Shown: positions 13,601 to 24,800 of the stretch, in pieces
How the letters are laid out: every line of letters begins with the position of its first letter
Numbering within the stretch: the stretch's first letter is position 1
The notes under the pieces: model-generated
What the model was told of the DNA's origin: nothing
Database searches by the model: none
Seen by the model: the letters and a program-made list of their open reading frames with translations, nothing else
Assembly (NCBI GenBank): GCA_000310025.1
Contig: FN649733.1
Coordinates: 4,350,265 to 4,414,264 of the forward strand
DNA from: Ectocarpus siliculosus
Taxonomy: Eukaryota; Sar; Phaeophyceae; Ectocarpales; Ectocarpaceae
Length of the DNA stretch: 64,000 nucleotides
Direction of reading: 5' to 3'
Translations under genes and position numbers: made by a program

Positions 13601-16600
13601 CTACTGTAGCTGGGGTAATGTACAGCTCGAACGTCGGGGCGAACTAGATGCGTTGTGATAAAATTTTCTCCAGCGCATGAGAATATCACAAATCCCACAC
13701 ACCACTCAATTTAGACGCAAGACAAAGGCTCCGAGCGTAGCAGAAAGGGCACACCGCCATGTGAACCAAAACAAAACGGCACCAAAAAGCATGTTTTATT
13801 GTTATCACTTACGAGTAGAGGATGGTCGAGAAGGAGGCGAGGTCGATGCAAGATGTTAGCACCGTGATGAGGAACTCCAGCGACACTTGTGTGAACGCCC
13901 GCACGTCCTCGGCAATCCTCTGATCGGGATTATCGATCTCCTTCGAGGCCTCCAGGGCGTAGTATGTCTGCCCGCTGTAGTAAATCTGCCATCCCAGAGA
14001 GGAAAACGCGGTGGAGTGACTGAGTAGTGGGGAAAACAAACAACCTTGTACTTATACAGAGTCGTCCAACGGAGAAGCGCAATCCTTACAAGGTGAAAAG
14101 GCAAAATGTTGTCGTTGTTCGGTATGTCTAGCAGTTATCATGGAACACGCCATCCACACCAACATTCAACGTTCTGACTTCCTCCACACTAGCAAACAAT
14201 TCAACCACGTCAAGCCTCGGGACCCTTGGCGGACACCTTCGGGAAAGCGAGGATACCAGCTAGGAGGCTATGTGGCCTCCTACCACTATGATGTAGCCCA
14301 AGGGTTGAATCACTAAGCGAACTGACTCTGGTGGGGACGGAACGCCCGGAGACTCTTTCGGCATCCTTTCCAGGTGTACCGATTAATCTCACCTCCATAA
14401 CTCGCTTCGTCATCCACTCTCGCCACGCTAGCGCCAGTTTTTCCCTCTCAAAGCGGTAGAACACCGTCACAGGCACGCCGGCTATCAACGCCGAAAGAAA
14501 CCTTGAGGAACCGAAAATAACCCGGCCCGTCATGGTAAGAAACAAATGGACGTACGTAGCAGCAGGCCGTGTCATGTGTGACACGGCGATGTGGGGTGAA
14601 AGGTGAACGGAGGCAGAGGCATTGCCACATGAAACAAGACGTTAACGCCAGCAACGGCGATGGCTCATATACGTCAACAATGAACAGGCCTGTGGCAACA
14701 GGTTGACACGAGCGGCCTCCTCGAAAACCCGAATCAGACGCAAGCTTCGAATCTCAATTCAATAGCAATTCGGCAAGGGTAGGCCGACCACGTTTTGTCA
14801 GAATGGCGTCCAACCGTCGCAGGGTTACCCGAGAAGTACGTACCAACGCCACGACACACAACGAAAAAAATATCATAGGGAATCTGGTGGACTTCTGCAG
14901 CATGAAAGACTGTGAAACGTGAAAGACGAAACAGCGAGGAATGCAAGAAAAAGAAACACCAACCCTAGGGTAGCAAAACGTGTCAAAACATGCAAACGCA
15001 ATCCAAGACGAAAACGAATGTTGAGAACTCTTGAGAAGGAACAGAAACAAACAAGGCAGTCAAAGCGCACCTTTGCAACATAATGTTGAATTGGGCGGGG
15101 TCCTTGTTCGAGAGAGCCGTCCAGAAATCTCGGCCGATGTAGGAGAAGGCGACGGACACACCGCTGTTGAGGAGCGTCAAAGCCACCACTGTCGCCAGCA
15201 GCCAGCGAGCACCATTATCCTCCTGCCCATAAGAACATCATTGCAAAACATTCAAAGAGAAAGACAACAGCAGCCAGCCTTGGTACAATTGTCTGTCATG
15301 GATTGTTTCCATGCTGCGTTGCTCGGACGAAGCAAACTCTTTCAGGTATTAGCAGAGCCCCGTTTGGAGACTGTAGTACGCCGTTTTTTCGACATGGTGA
15401 AACGAACAAAAACCCGCGTTGAGCTAGGTTTCAAGCTCAAAGGATGCCGCTCTACGACACGAGGGGAAGTGGGTCTGGACCAAAACAAGGATGGATGTTC
15501 ATATGCTCTAATAGTGTTACTAGTACGACGGTGTTAAGGGGGTGCAGAAGACGAACTTTGATGTTGACACATTTTGAAAACAAACGCAAGAGCGCACCAG
15601 AAATTGCATAACAGACACCACCAGACCAGTAGGAAGGCACCGCGAAAAACAGAAATCGTTGATTCTCGCACAGGGCGGCAGTAGAGGCCGCTCAAAGCAT
15701 GTATTTCACGCGTCTACCTCCACAGGCCTACTTTGAAACCAAGATAAAAAATTCACACCGTTCTAAATTCAAGTCAAAAGAGCCGAAACGGAAGGCGCTC
15801 AAACAAGGTCAGTTTCGAGGGTTAGGTTAGGCATACTATTGACAGCAGTAGAGGACATCATGAAGAGGTATCGTGCGTGCTGGCACGTTCAGGTTTGCCA
15901 CTGGGGCTGAAATATCGAAGGTCGCAGCAGCCTTTGAAAACAGTCCGAAATCTGCGCCGGAACCAAGCGGCATCCAACATTTGTCACAGCCATGCTCGCC
16001 GCCACCGACCCCAATCTCCTGAACTACGGGCTTACAGCAGTAGCTGATGCCACTAGCTACTGCTGACACCCCTCCGTCCAGGGGGTCACGGTCCGTGGCG
16101 GCGAGCATGGCTGTGACAAAAGTTGGATACCGCTTGGTTCCGGCGCAGATTTCGGACTGTTTTCAAAGGCTGCTGCGACCTTCGATATTTCAGCTCCAAT
16201 AGCAAACCTGAACGTGCCAGCACGCACGACGCCTCTTCATGATGTCCTCTACTGTTGACAATAGAAATTTTAAATAACCCTGGCGGGAAGGTTGTTTTCT
16301 TCTTTGTATAGGATTCAAGTGTGGGAAAAGAGCCAGCGTCAAAACCCCTTTTCTGCACCCCCTTGAGCGAACATTTTCCTCCCTTCGATGTTTGCCATCG
16401 GGGATGGGTTTTCGTCGCTTGGTAACGAGGTTGTAAAACAAGTCGCCGCCCCTGGTGTTTGCCATCGGGGTTGGGTTTTCGTCGCTTGGCAGCGATGTCG
16501 TAAAACAAGCCGATCACTTCGTGAGCTCGGCAACCACGTTACCGCTTTCTCTTTGGTGCCTTTGTTTTTGTTTTTTGCGGTACCCATGAATGGTTGTCGA

Positions 16601-18610
16601 GTAGATTATGTTGTGCGGGGTCGAGTACCCTCACTCCGCGCAAAGGGGATAATCGCACGTTGTGTTAAACTGGTCAAGCACCCTCGAGGCAGTAACACAG
16701 CGCTTACAACTGTCTCTGGAAGTGAAAGCACCAGAAAATAAATTGAGTCATACGCAGCTGTCATCCGTATGCAAGGAAGTAAGCACAGATGCCGCACACC
16801 CTTAGCAGGATGCAGCGCACCCTTCATGCGACTCGCCGAATACCTCACGGCGCTTCGCGCTTGGTGATGTGAGAGCCTGGTCCGGTGAGAACCCGGCGTG
16901 CTCCGTCCCGGCTTTGTAGGGATGCGAGGTCAATGGTCTAACGACTACGCGGCATGCACGACTATGATTACCCCCCCACCCCCCCCCCCGTTGAGCGAAC
17001 AGAGTTGGGGTTCTGCCAAGTGAGTACGGGACAACGGGGAAAACAACACGATAACTTGCCTTGAAGAAGGGAGTTGACATCTCCACAAAGAGCCCGATTT
17101 GCGTCTTCAAGTCCGCCCCCTGGCGAGGCTCGTTTTCCCCCATCCCCGCATCCTCACCGACGCCCTGAACGCCTCCGGATTTGTCGCCTGTGGGAGAAGC
17201 AATTATTTAGTAGAAAGGGACAAACGGGCGGTTTGTCCATATGAGTCGGTGGGATTGAGGAAGGGGAAGGAAGGCGGGAGAGAGGCAGCCGGGTAAGAAA
17301 TTCCTGTGTCAGTTGGCATGCGGGTCAATGCTAATGCCTTGATGGAGCCTTCGCTCGAGTAATGTGGCATGGGAACATACTATGCATACGTAAGCATGTA
17401 AGCATGCAGCTGTTTCAGGTCTGTTTCAATTTCGATGATAGATGACAGAGAATACCCAGAACCAAACCCGGCCGTTTCTCGTCACAGAAGGCAGGACGAC
17501 TGGGCGTAACATGCAAACAGTGGGGTTCAAGTCGACGCAACGTACACCACGCGCTCTTGATGCCCCTCCGTAGTCGAGAGGTGCCACAAGGAGTTGGTTG
17601 TAGCGCGGCGTCATCGTGAAGCCCACAAGAATGCGAGTCACGCGAAGGATCTCGTTGGCAACCATGTTTAACAAAGCCGGAGTTTGAGCGTGGCCGATAG
17701 TTGAAGCCTTCCTACAGTAAGCGCCCACTCCCAGCATCAACTTGGCACTGTAGCTGCAGAATATGGCGTGGACTATGGGACGAGTGATGACAGAGAGTAA
17801 ATAGAGTAAAGGTGGGAATGCAACGTCGACAATGACCATCTTGTCTCGAACCAGGGTATACATGAATCGTCATAATGCTCGGAGCATTCCATTGGGCGAG
17901 GGAAGGCAACCGGTACGCAAAGCAGTTTCACGGCTGTATGGGAGGGTTCAGGTGGAGCATAACATCATATTGTAGTCTAGTCCAGGGTTCATCTTCTACA
18001 GTATCTACCGTAAGACACCTGAGGTTCCGCCGCGTCCTCCCCTTGTCCACAGCAACAAGTGTCTAGGGTGAGATCAGGCCAACATAACATTGCCACAATC
18101 CAGGCACGAACAGCAGATGTATCGAGCACTTCCTTCCATAGCACGCAAGCTTTAGCAACTGCCCAGCGTACACGTATGCATATAGGCTGTTGTTCAATGG
18201 GAGCACGCAGCAGAATAAAATGCACCGCATAGTCTAACAACATGCATACCTTTTTCAGACTCGGTTCCTGTTGGTGCTGTTGAACATAAACTACTTGACG
18301 ATTGTCGAAGCCATGGTAACCGCTGTCCCTGCTGCCCCCGATAGCCAAACGATGGGCAAGAGGTAGCGGCACCACCACCTCGTACGCCGTAACCGCTATC
18401 GCTGCTGCGGCTGCTGCTGAGTCGAGCTAGCGGGCGGGCGCTGGACTGTCGACATTGAAGAGACGGCGAGGTTTCGAACAAGCGGCGAGAAGACTGCGTT
18501 GTCGTCCAAGCCACTACGACAGAAGGTCTGCATGCTAGTAGGCAACACGACACCACTAGGGCCATCGTGGCGACCGTGGCATGCTTCATGGGTGTGTGTG
18601 TAGCACCCAA
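7691..18610 (-). CDS. plastid-type ABC half-transporter, ABCD2/SbmA-like (14 exons)
   Basis: Exons in transcript order: 18610-18250, 17187-17060, 15222-15071, 14501-14393, 13985-13813, 13464-13339, 12762-12585, 11905-11846, 11255-11120, 10555-10295, 9452-9327, 8979-8762, 8523-8347, 7936-7691 (TAG). All phases agree; 816 aa. Residues 1-34 look like a signal peptide, followed by W and a Ser/Arg-rich stretch, the pattern of a complex-plastid presequence. About 130-475 is the ABC_membrane_2-type transmembrane domain, including the family motif around [23 protein letters not shown] low-complexity linker (about 475-545) precedes the nucleotide-binding domain: Walker [10 protein letters not shown] (about 585), FLPQRPY Q-loop, signature LSLGEQQR (about 705), Walker B AILDES, H-loop SVGHR (about 760). 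One transmembrane plus one ATP-binding half implies a dimer. Nearest known relatives are chloroplast ABCD2 and bacterial SbmA/YddA; substrate unknown. An acidic 35-residue insert follows the Q-loop region. Intron 2 has a GC donor (GCAAGT). Confidence 0.9.
10660..10800. repeat. degenerate ATTCA-type repeat in ABC intron 9
   Basis: Loose tandem array of TTCA/CATT units (ATTCATTCACT and variants) between exons 11255-11120 and 10555-10295. Low-complexity intron sequence; no coding or regulatory meaning seen. Confidence 0.7.
15836..16264. repeat. long inverted repeat (foldback or MITE-like element)
   Basis: Arms 15836-16010 and 16091-16264 are nearly complementary over about 175 bp, with a few mismatches. 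Outer ends read CTATTGaCAgCAGTAGAGG and, in reverse complement, CTATTGtCAaCAGTAGAGG. The 80-bp loop holds its own perfect 11-bp hairpin (CAGCAGTAGCT at 16035-16045 against 16055-16065). The element lies inside intron 2 of the ABC transporter gene. No convincing target-site duplication was seen next to the ends. It could be a foldback or MITE-type transposon, or a source of small RNA; open frames inside it are incidental. Confidence 0.85.
16389..16520. repeat. two-copy tandem repeat, 67-bp period
   Basis: Copies begin at 16389 and 16456 with TGTTTGCCATCGGGG, share GTTTTCGTCGCTTGG and then TGTAAAACAAG / CGTAAAACAAG. They lie in ABC intron 2, just outside the long inverted repeat. Confidence 0.8.
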
Positions 18611-20577
18611 GGGAGGTCGGGGGTGTGTGCGTGCGTGCGTGTTTTAGGGCACCTTTTCAACCGCAGATAATGAAGCGAGGCGTTTTCTCGCACCTCGTCT
18701 CTCGTCCATCTCTTCATCCCCACTCTCTCGCTCACACCTACACCCCTCTCTCATCTTTCTCAACGTCTACACCAGAGTGCTACCTGGTCTGTGTGCCATG
18801 ATGAGGAGACACGCTCTAGCCGGCGGAGGAGGCCTCCTAAGCCTGGGCATGGTATGGAGCCAGGCTATGTGCGCAAAGGTTGGTGATGTTGCATCATGAT
18901 TGTTTTCGGAGTGCGATGTGCTTGGGCGTCGCTGTTGTCTGCTGTACTGCTTCAAATTCGCGCTGGCATTGCAATCCCGGTAGGCCACCATGCATGTCGC
19001 TGCTTGATGTCCCAGGTGCTCTCTCCTTCTCACCTTCACGTGACACAAGTGGAGCCTGGCACACACACGCACACAAGAATTGAAGTATGACGTATGATAC
19101 CACACGCCCTTCGGCGAATTGACCCGATACAGCAGGCACTTTCTGCGGACAGAGAGAATAAGAGGGTGTCAAGTCGAACCACAGAGCCTATCGTACAGAT
19201 CCTTACGGCATTGTCCAAGTCCCGTAGCCCTGCAGTGTGAGCAGCAGCAGTGAGCAACAGCCTTTCCACATGTCGCTTGCGCGACCTTCAGCGCAGTCGA
19301 CGATGCATGTGCACACAGTAACACACATACGTGCAGTGTTGTGTTGCCTGGTATTAGCTGCTGCTCCCACTGGCATGCTCTCATCTTGTTTCGTACTGCC
19401 AGAAAATAGAAACACACGCATTGATATGCAAGTGTTGTAGTCATCTGTCGCGGTTCTCGACGGAGCTACTGCTTTATAGTGTGGATGAAGACTCTGTTGA
19501 AGTTCATTCCGTAACATTTTGCCGTGCATCAAACAGGCGGCATGGCCCCCTCGTTGGTGTACGGTACATACTGTATACCAATATTGTAGTACTATTGTAG
19601 TACTCTACGCATTTACTCCTGCATGGGAACAGAGCAACGTGCGCCGACACCGCTGGCGCTGCTGACACCGTTGACTGCTTCGTGTTCCATCTCTAGGCAA
19701 GCAACGGACACGGTCACCACTCGGCCTTCGCCTCCGCCCCGCCGCGGCCTTCTGGAAGTTCCGCCGTTGGCGTTGGTGCTGGTGCTACCTTTGGTGGTCG
19801 TGCTAGTAGCGCGGGGGTTGACGCAGGGACGAAGGGGATTCGGCCCGGCAGCCAGCAGAGGAGGCTTTGTGGCGGGGGTGACGGGGAGGGCGGGGGAGGG
19901 CGGGCTGGAAGGCGTGATCACTCTCAGCTGATCTTCGTCGGGGCGGGGTCCAGCACGGCCGTTCCTAGGTTACTTCTTGTTGAAACCGTCTGGAAACTAT
20001 AGCCGTAAACCAACACGAGTCCTGGTGTTTTCCCTCTGGTTTGGGCGAATCACCGTACGCAACCTGACAAGCCTGGCCTCTGTTCTTCAATCGCGATAGC
20101 GGCTGCGGCGAAAAAAGCCGGCGAAGAGGCAAATCGAGAGCTGTCCAGCCCAGCTACGGCTGTCGATCTCTTGCCGTCAAGCACTCAGCATCCGTGTTTT
20201 CTCTCGGCGATTGTGTGGTGTCGGCCCGTCCGCGCAGTGTCAAGTAGGATAAACAGGCGTGTTTGCACCATTGATACCATTGCTCTCGTTAGCGTCGTCG
20301 CCATCATTGTTGTCGTCATTGTCATTTCCGTGTGTTTATCGCAACCACCGCCCCCGTGTGTGCATCTATGTTGGCAAATCAGCGCCTTTCTCCTCCTCCA
20401 CCCGGAGCTGGACACTAAGCAGACGGCGATCGCTCAGCTGTCGGTGGCGACACCACCAGAAGTAAACAAAAACTACAGGTACGGGCCGTATCGTTTGGGT
20501 GATGTACTGCTGTCGCGCGGCGTGCATGCTTGAAACCCAGCCAAAGCATGAAGCCTGCCTCCGCTGGGTTACCTACT

Positions 20578-20987
20578 GTCGATGAGGCTGACAGCAGCAA
20601 AGACTAGCGGCTCCGCACCAACAGTAACAGTCACATGGACCGAAGTACCAATTCGAGAGAACCATGTGCATCGCTTGCATATTTGGTACTGCCCAGACGA
20701 CTCTCCGCTGGTTGATCGTTAGGCATCAAGAAATTATCTGATGCCATGCTGGTGCTGGAAATTTCGGGACGAACCGCGTTTCCAAGTAAGCAGTACTGCG
20801 CGTCGCCTGGTATCACTTCGCCGTCGACATCAAGGGCGTCGAGACTCCAGCAGATTGACATTGCCATGAACTGTCGTAGCTTTGCCTACCACAGGCTTAG
20901 GGACCACGGTCTGCCCCCCCCCCCCCCCCCCCCCAAATACCCTATTTCGTGGTGGCGAAAATAACAAAGTGGCGATGCCTTGTAAGA
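20578..20987. repeat. left copy of sequence duplicated across the N gap
   Basis: This about 410-bp stretch, containing a C21 run at 20914-20934, matches 21088-21489 in order and orientation with scattered mismatches. It runs into the N block. It is the cleaner of the two versions. Confidence 0.8.
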
Positions 20988-21087
20988 NNNNNNNNNNNNN
21001 NNNNNNNNNNNNNNNNNNNNNNNNNNNNNNNNNNNNNNNNNNNNNNNNNNNNNNNNNNNNNNNNNNNNNNNNNNNNNNNNNNNNNNN
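20988..21087. other. assembly gap of 100 N
   Basis: Exactly 100 undetermined bases, a conventional scaffold-gap placeholder. Open frames that run across it are meaningless. Confidence 0.99.
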
Positions 21088-21489
21088 TGTCGATGAGGGG
21101 GACCGCCGCAAAGACTAGGGGTTCCCCCCCAACCGTAACAGTCCCCGGGGCCGAAGTACCAATTTGGGGGAACCCTGGGCTTTGCTTGCATTTTTGGTTC
21201 TGCCCCGGGGATTTTCCCGTGGTTGATTGTTGGGCCTCAAAAAATTTTTTGATCCCCTGGTGGGGCGGGAAATTTTGGGACGAACCGGGTTTCCAAATAA
21301 GCAGTACTGGGGGTCCCCCGGTATCATTTTGCCGTTGACATCAAGGGGGTGGGGACTCCCGCAGATTGACATTCCCATGAACTGTTGTAGTTTTCCCTCC
21401 CCCAGGGTTAGGGGCCCCGGTTTCCCCCCCCCCCCCCCCCCTCCGAAGTACGCTATTTCGTGCTGGCGAAAGTAGCAAAGTGGCGATGC
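21088..21489. repeat. right, low-quality copy of the gap-flanking sequence
   Basis: Parallel to 20578-20987, but most differences turn a base into a neighbouring run of G, C or T (for example GCTGACAGCAGC becomes GGGGACCGCCGC), which is how poor trace ends look. It too has a poly-C run (21424-21441). After it the sequence continues normally. Confidence 0.75.
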
Positions 21490-21888
21490 CTTGTAGGACC
21501 TCCCTGGTGGCGCAGGGGTAGCGTTTCGATATTCTTCAGAAACGGAAATCACTTGAACTTGAGGTCAACATCGCCCGAATTAAGGGGTGGTGCGGAGTAT
21601 GGGGTGGTGCTGCACGTGCCCTGGGATGAATTGTGCATCGCTACTGCCAAGCTCAAAGATTATGCAACAGCAAAGTGGAAGGTACGTTTCTCCTGGCGAA
21701 AGCGCAAGTTGCCGATGTGGTCTCATTTCGATTGCTTCGCGAGAGCGCTTATTCCAGGTGGGTTGCGAGCACAGCAGCGGTGTTCTTGAGGCAAGACGTA
21801 GTTACCGCCTTGTTTCGCCAGTAGAAGGACAACAATGTCTTAACTGTGTAGCGCACTCCTACGTCCTATGATTGACTTGTCCCCCCAG

Positions 21889-24800
21889 GGGCAACTGGAA
21901 AGGTGCTAGTGAGAATAGCCAAGGAGAGGCGGGTCACTCCCAACAGCGACAGCGACGGCGATAGTGATGGGCGGTCACAAGCGTCACAATCGGAAGAAGT
22001 CACGAGTGAGGGACGGAGCAACACGCAAGTCAAGCACGTGCAGATAGACACAGGGAAGACATGGCGGGAAGGCGCCATCAGATGGTTCCCGAGGTGCGGA
22101 CCAGCATTGCATCACGCTCCGCTGAAACTGTTCACGTCCAGGGCATCGACCTGTTGGTCGACTTGTGTTGCCCGTACAGGTTTCAACGGCGATAGAGTCT
22201 GAGTGTTTGGGGCGCTTGTCCTCTGCCCACTGCTGTTGCCAACTAATACTGTACCTGCTATCCAGGCACGGGGTGCGTGGATTGGACGGGATCGTCTTGA
22301 CGCACGATCATGCGGACGCCATGCTTGGCCTTGACGATGTTCGGAGCATACAGGTACGCTCGCAACAACTGGTACAATGTTTTTGTCACCTTTGGCATTG
22401 CGTGTTATGATGCCATGTGTGCTGATGTGGTCGTTGCCCTGGGGTCCAAGACTTCCAGAGGACAGGTATGTCGTATTGGCCGCGAAATGTTTGTCTGCCT
22501 TTCGTCACACTTCTCGTCACATGTTGTCATTATTCGTGGTAACACTCCAACATTCTCATGCTTGGCATCGAAGATGTGAGAAACACACGTACCGCCATCG
22601 TCCATTCTAAAGTCTATTGTTTCAAACCGCAACAATGCGTGCGGATGTGCTTGTCGTGCTGTTTGTTCAGAGCATCAGTCTATTTTATGCGCCAGTACGT
22701 TTTTCTGGACGCATCATCCGAGATCAAACGCGAGTTTATTTTTTCTCCACCTTTGTTCTGTGATGCTTTGCCGTTTTTTATTGCGCAAAGCTTTCAGGAC
22801 CTCCTTTCCCTCGTCGACCGTGTCGCGAGTTGTTGCGTACACACGAAACGCGCCTGTTGTCAGCAATAATCCCTGTCCGTGTGACTGCGCCGAGATCATA
22901 TCGCACGTCTCCAATATCAGGAGGTTGCGATTACCAAACGTGCCATTTCCGCCGCTATTGAGTAATCAAGCACGGTAGTGTGCTACTTTGGTCGGACCGT
23001 ACTTACGTTGATGATCAAAGATCATGGTGAGATACATGCAGCACCGATCATCGCACCAGTGGTTTTGCAGTTTAGGACACATGCGGAATATGCAGGTCGC
23101 CGGTTTAGTTGCGTCCTGCTTGGACGTTCGGCCGATATCGTGAAAAAATGAAGCATGTGGTACCTGCCGGCACATGAACGTTCCAACCGTACGGATATCG
23201 GTAGAAGTAGTATCACGCGCAATAGTCCGTGGTGGTATTGATAGCTGCATTCCTTTTGGTGGGAGTTAACATTCGATAGCCACTTATTCCTCACAAAGGG
23301 TCTGCTATCGATCACACCGCTCTAGTCTCAATTGTGGATGGCTTGACAGGCAGTGTGCTGTCATAATCGCAGCAAGTATCTACTCGCAGCAAGTATCTAC
23401 TCCTCTTCGGAAGTTTGGTCGATGACCAGGGCCCCGCAATCCAAGGGTTCCCCTATCTTCCCTGTCACCCTTACATCGTACCGTCATACCGCGCAGGACT
23501 CAAGGAAGCGAACTCCAACACCTGTTCACGTGTCCGAAAGGACCGACCGGTCTGTACGAAGGTAAAGAAGGGCGAAATGGACAGGCAAGATAAATGGCAA
23601 CTTGAGTCAAAGGCACCAGAAAGAAAGGCGTTGGCATGTTTTGGATGCGCCGACTGTTTGTGTGTCCTTCATTGCCACCCGATGGTCGTATCCGCTGCAG
23701 TTTCGATTCACCGACGACTAGTTCGCGGCGTGTGCGTGTAGTCACTAGCACTTGTGCATCTGTGACCTCTCTATTATGTGTTGTGTTGTAAATAGAGGAG
23801 TAGTGTAGTCAAATCGGACCTTGCCGAACTGCAACGTAACAGGGACAATCGAAGTCAAAGCAGGCATCCCGTAGAGGACCGTTATTAGACATTCATTGAC
23901 ATTCCTTCTACTTCCATGTACGTAATTTCGCGATCATAGCACACACATCAATGCACACGGAAACCCGTCTTGATGACAATGGTCTTTTGGCAGGGTTTTC
24001 CCCTACTTGGTGGGGCGTGAAGATGACAACGGGGCGGGCGGGAGGTTCGTGGCGGCCTTGAACTTCAACGTCTTTCAAGATTTCCAGCCGTTCGAGGTCC
24101 GTTGCTTTCCCTCTGTCGACCGATTCTCCAGCAGCAATATGCCTTGGCTCTTCTTTCATTTGCTGCCCCTCAAGCAATTTTCGGTCTGTTAAGATCTCGG
24201 GGTACTGTGAGGGTCGTTGGCGAAGCCAGCGATCATGTGGGGGAGGGTGCGTTGCTTTGCTGGTCTTGAGTCGAATATCCAAGAACTTCGAATATATTCC
24301 GAGCTATTCAAGTTTTAAGTGTCGGCTAGTGCAGCAGGAGTGCGCTTTACTCCTGCTGCCGTTTGCCCGCCTTTCGTCAAACGATATGCGGAGTCACAAG
24401 GTTCGGTTTTGTCAATCATCGCCCTCGTCCATCTAGTGAGTGCCAACTGTGTAAACCCGATGACAGATGTCTAGTCTTGAGAATGTCGCATTGGCACTCG
24501 AGGTATCACTGAAGATGAAGGCATCTTTCTGACAGGTTTGATGTTGGTTGGGTCCACACATTGGACAACAACGTTTCCGAGTCAATGGCGCAGGTTGTCT
24601 TCGTATATTTCGGCAAGAAATACAAGGTGTGCGGAATTTTCACGTTGGTCTATGATAATGTCCAAGCGGCTGTAGGCGCCGGCCAGCACGTAAGCCAAAT
24701 ATCGTGCACTGTTTTCCACGCTGTATACAAATATCCGCATGCTATGCTAAATCAGGTTGGAGGGTTAGAAATCACCCCGTTTCCGGTGATGCACGGAGAG

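Larger units (their letters stand above)
18611..21888. other. divergent intergenic region with assembly gap
   Basis: This region separates the ABC gene (minus) from the metallo-hydrolase gene (plus), so promoters of both and the missing 5' exon(s) of the hydrolase should lie here. No conserved N-terminal motif of that family was found. Frames at 19613-19931 are Ser/Thr/Pro/Gly-rich low complexity on both strands. A stretch ending at 21681 (donor GTACGT) could be the exon preceding 21889-22093, since its phase fits and it reads C-x-A-x4-C-N-S-K, but it is short and has no clear acceptor. At 21491-21580 a sequence resembling a pol III A-box (GGTGGCGCAGGGGTAGCG) is present without a convincing B-box. 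Confidence 0.4.

Noticed and set aside
20830-21338. Frames running through the N block
   Set aside because: Their length comes from undetermined bases; poly-C gives artificial Pro/Gly runs.
22558-22590. Possible duplicated exon (MLGIEDVRNT) resembling MLGLDDVRSIQ
   Set aside because: Similarity is limited to about ten codons; the flanking THDHADA part and acceptor are missing.
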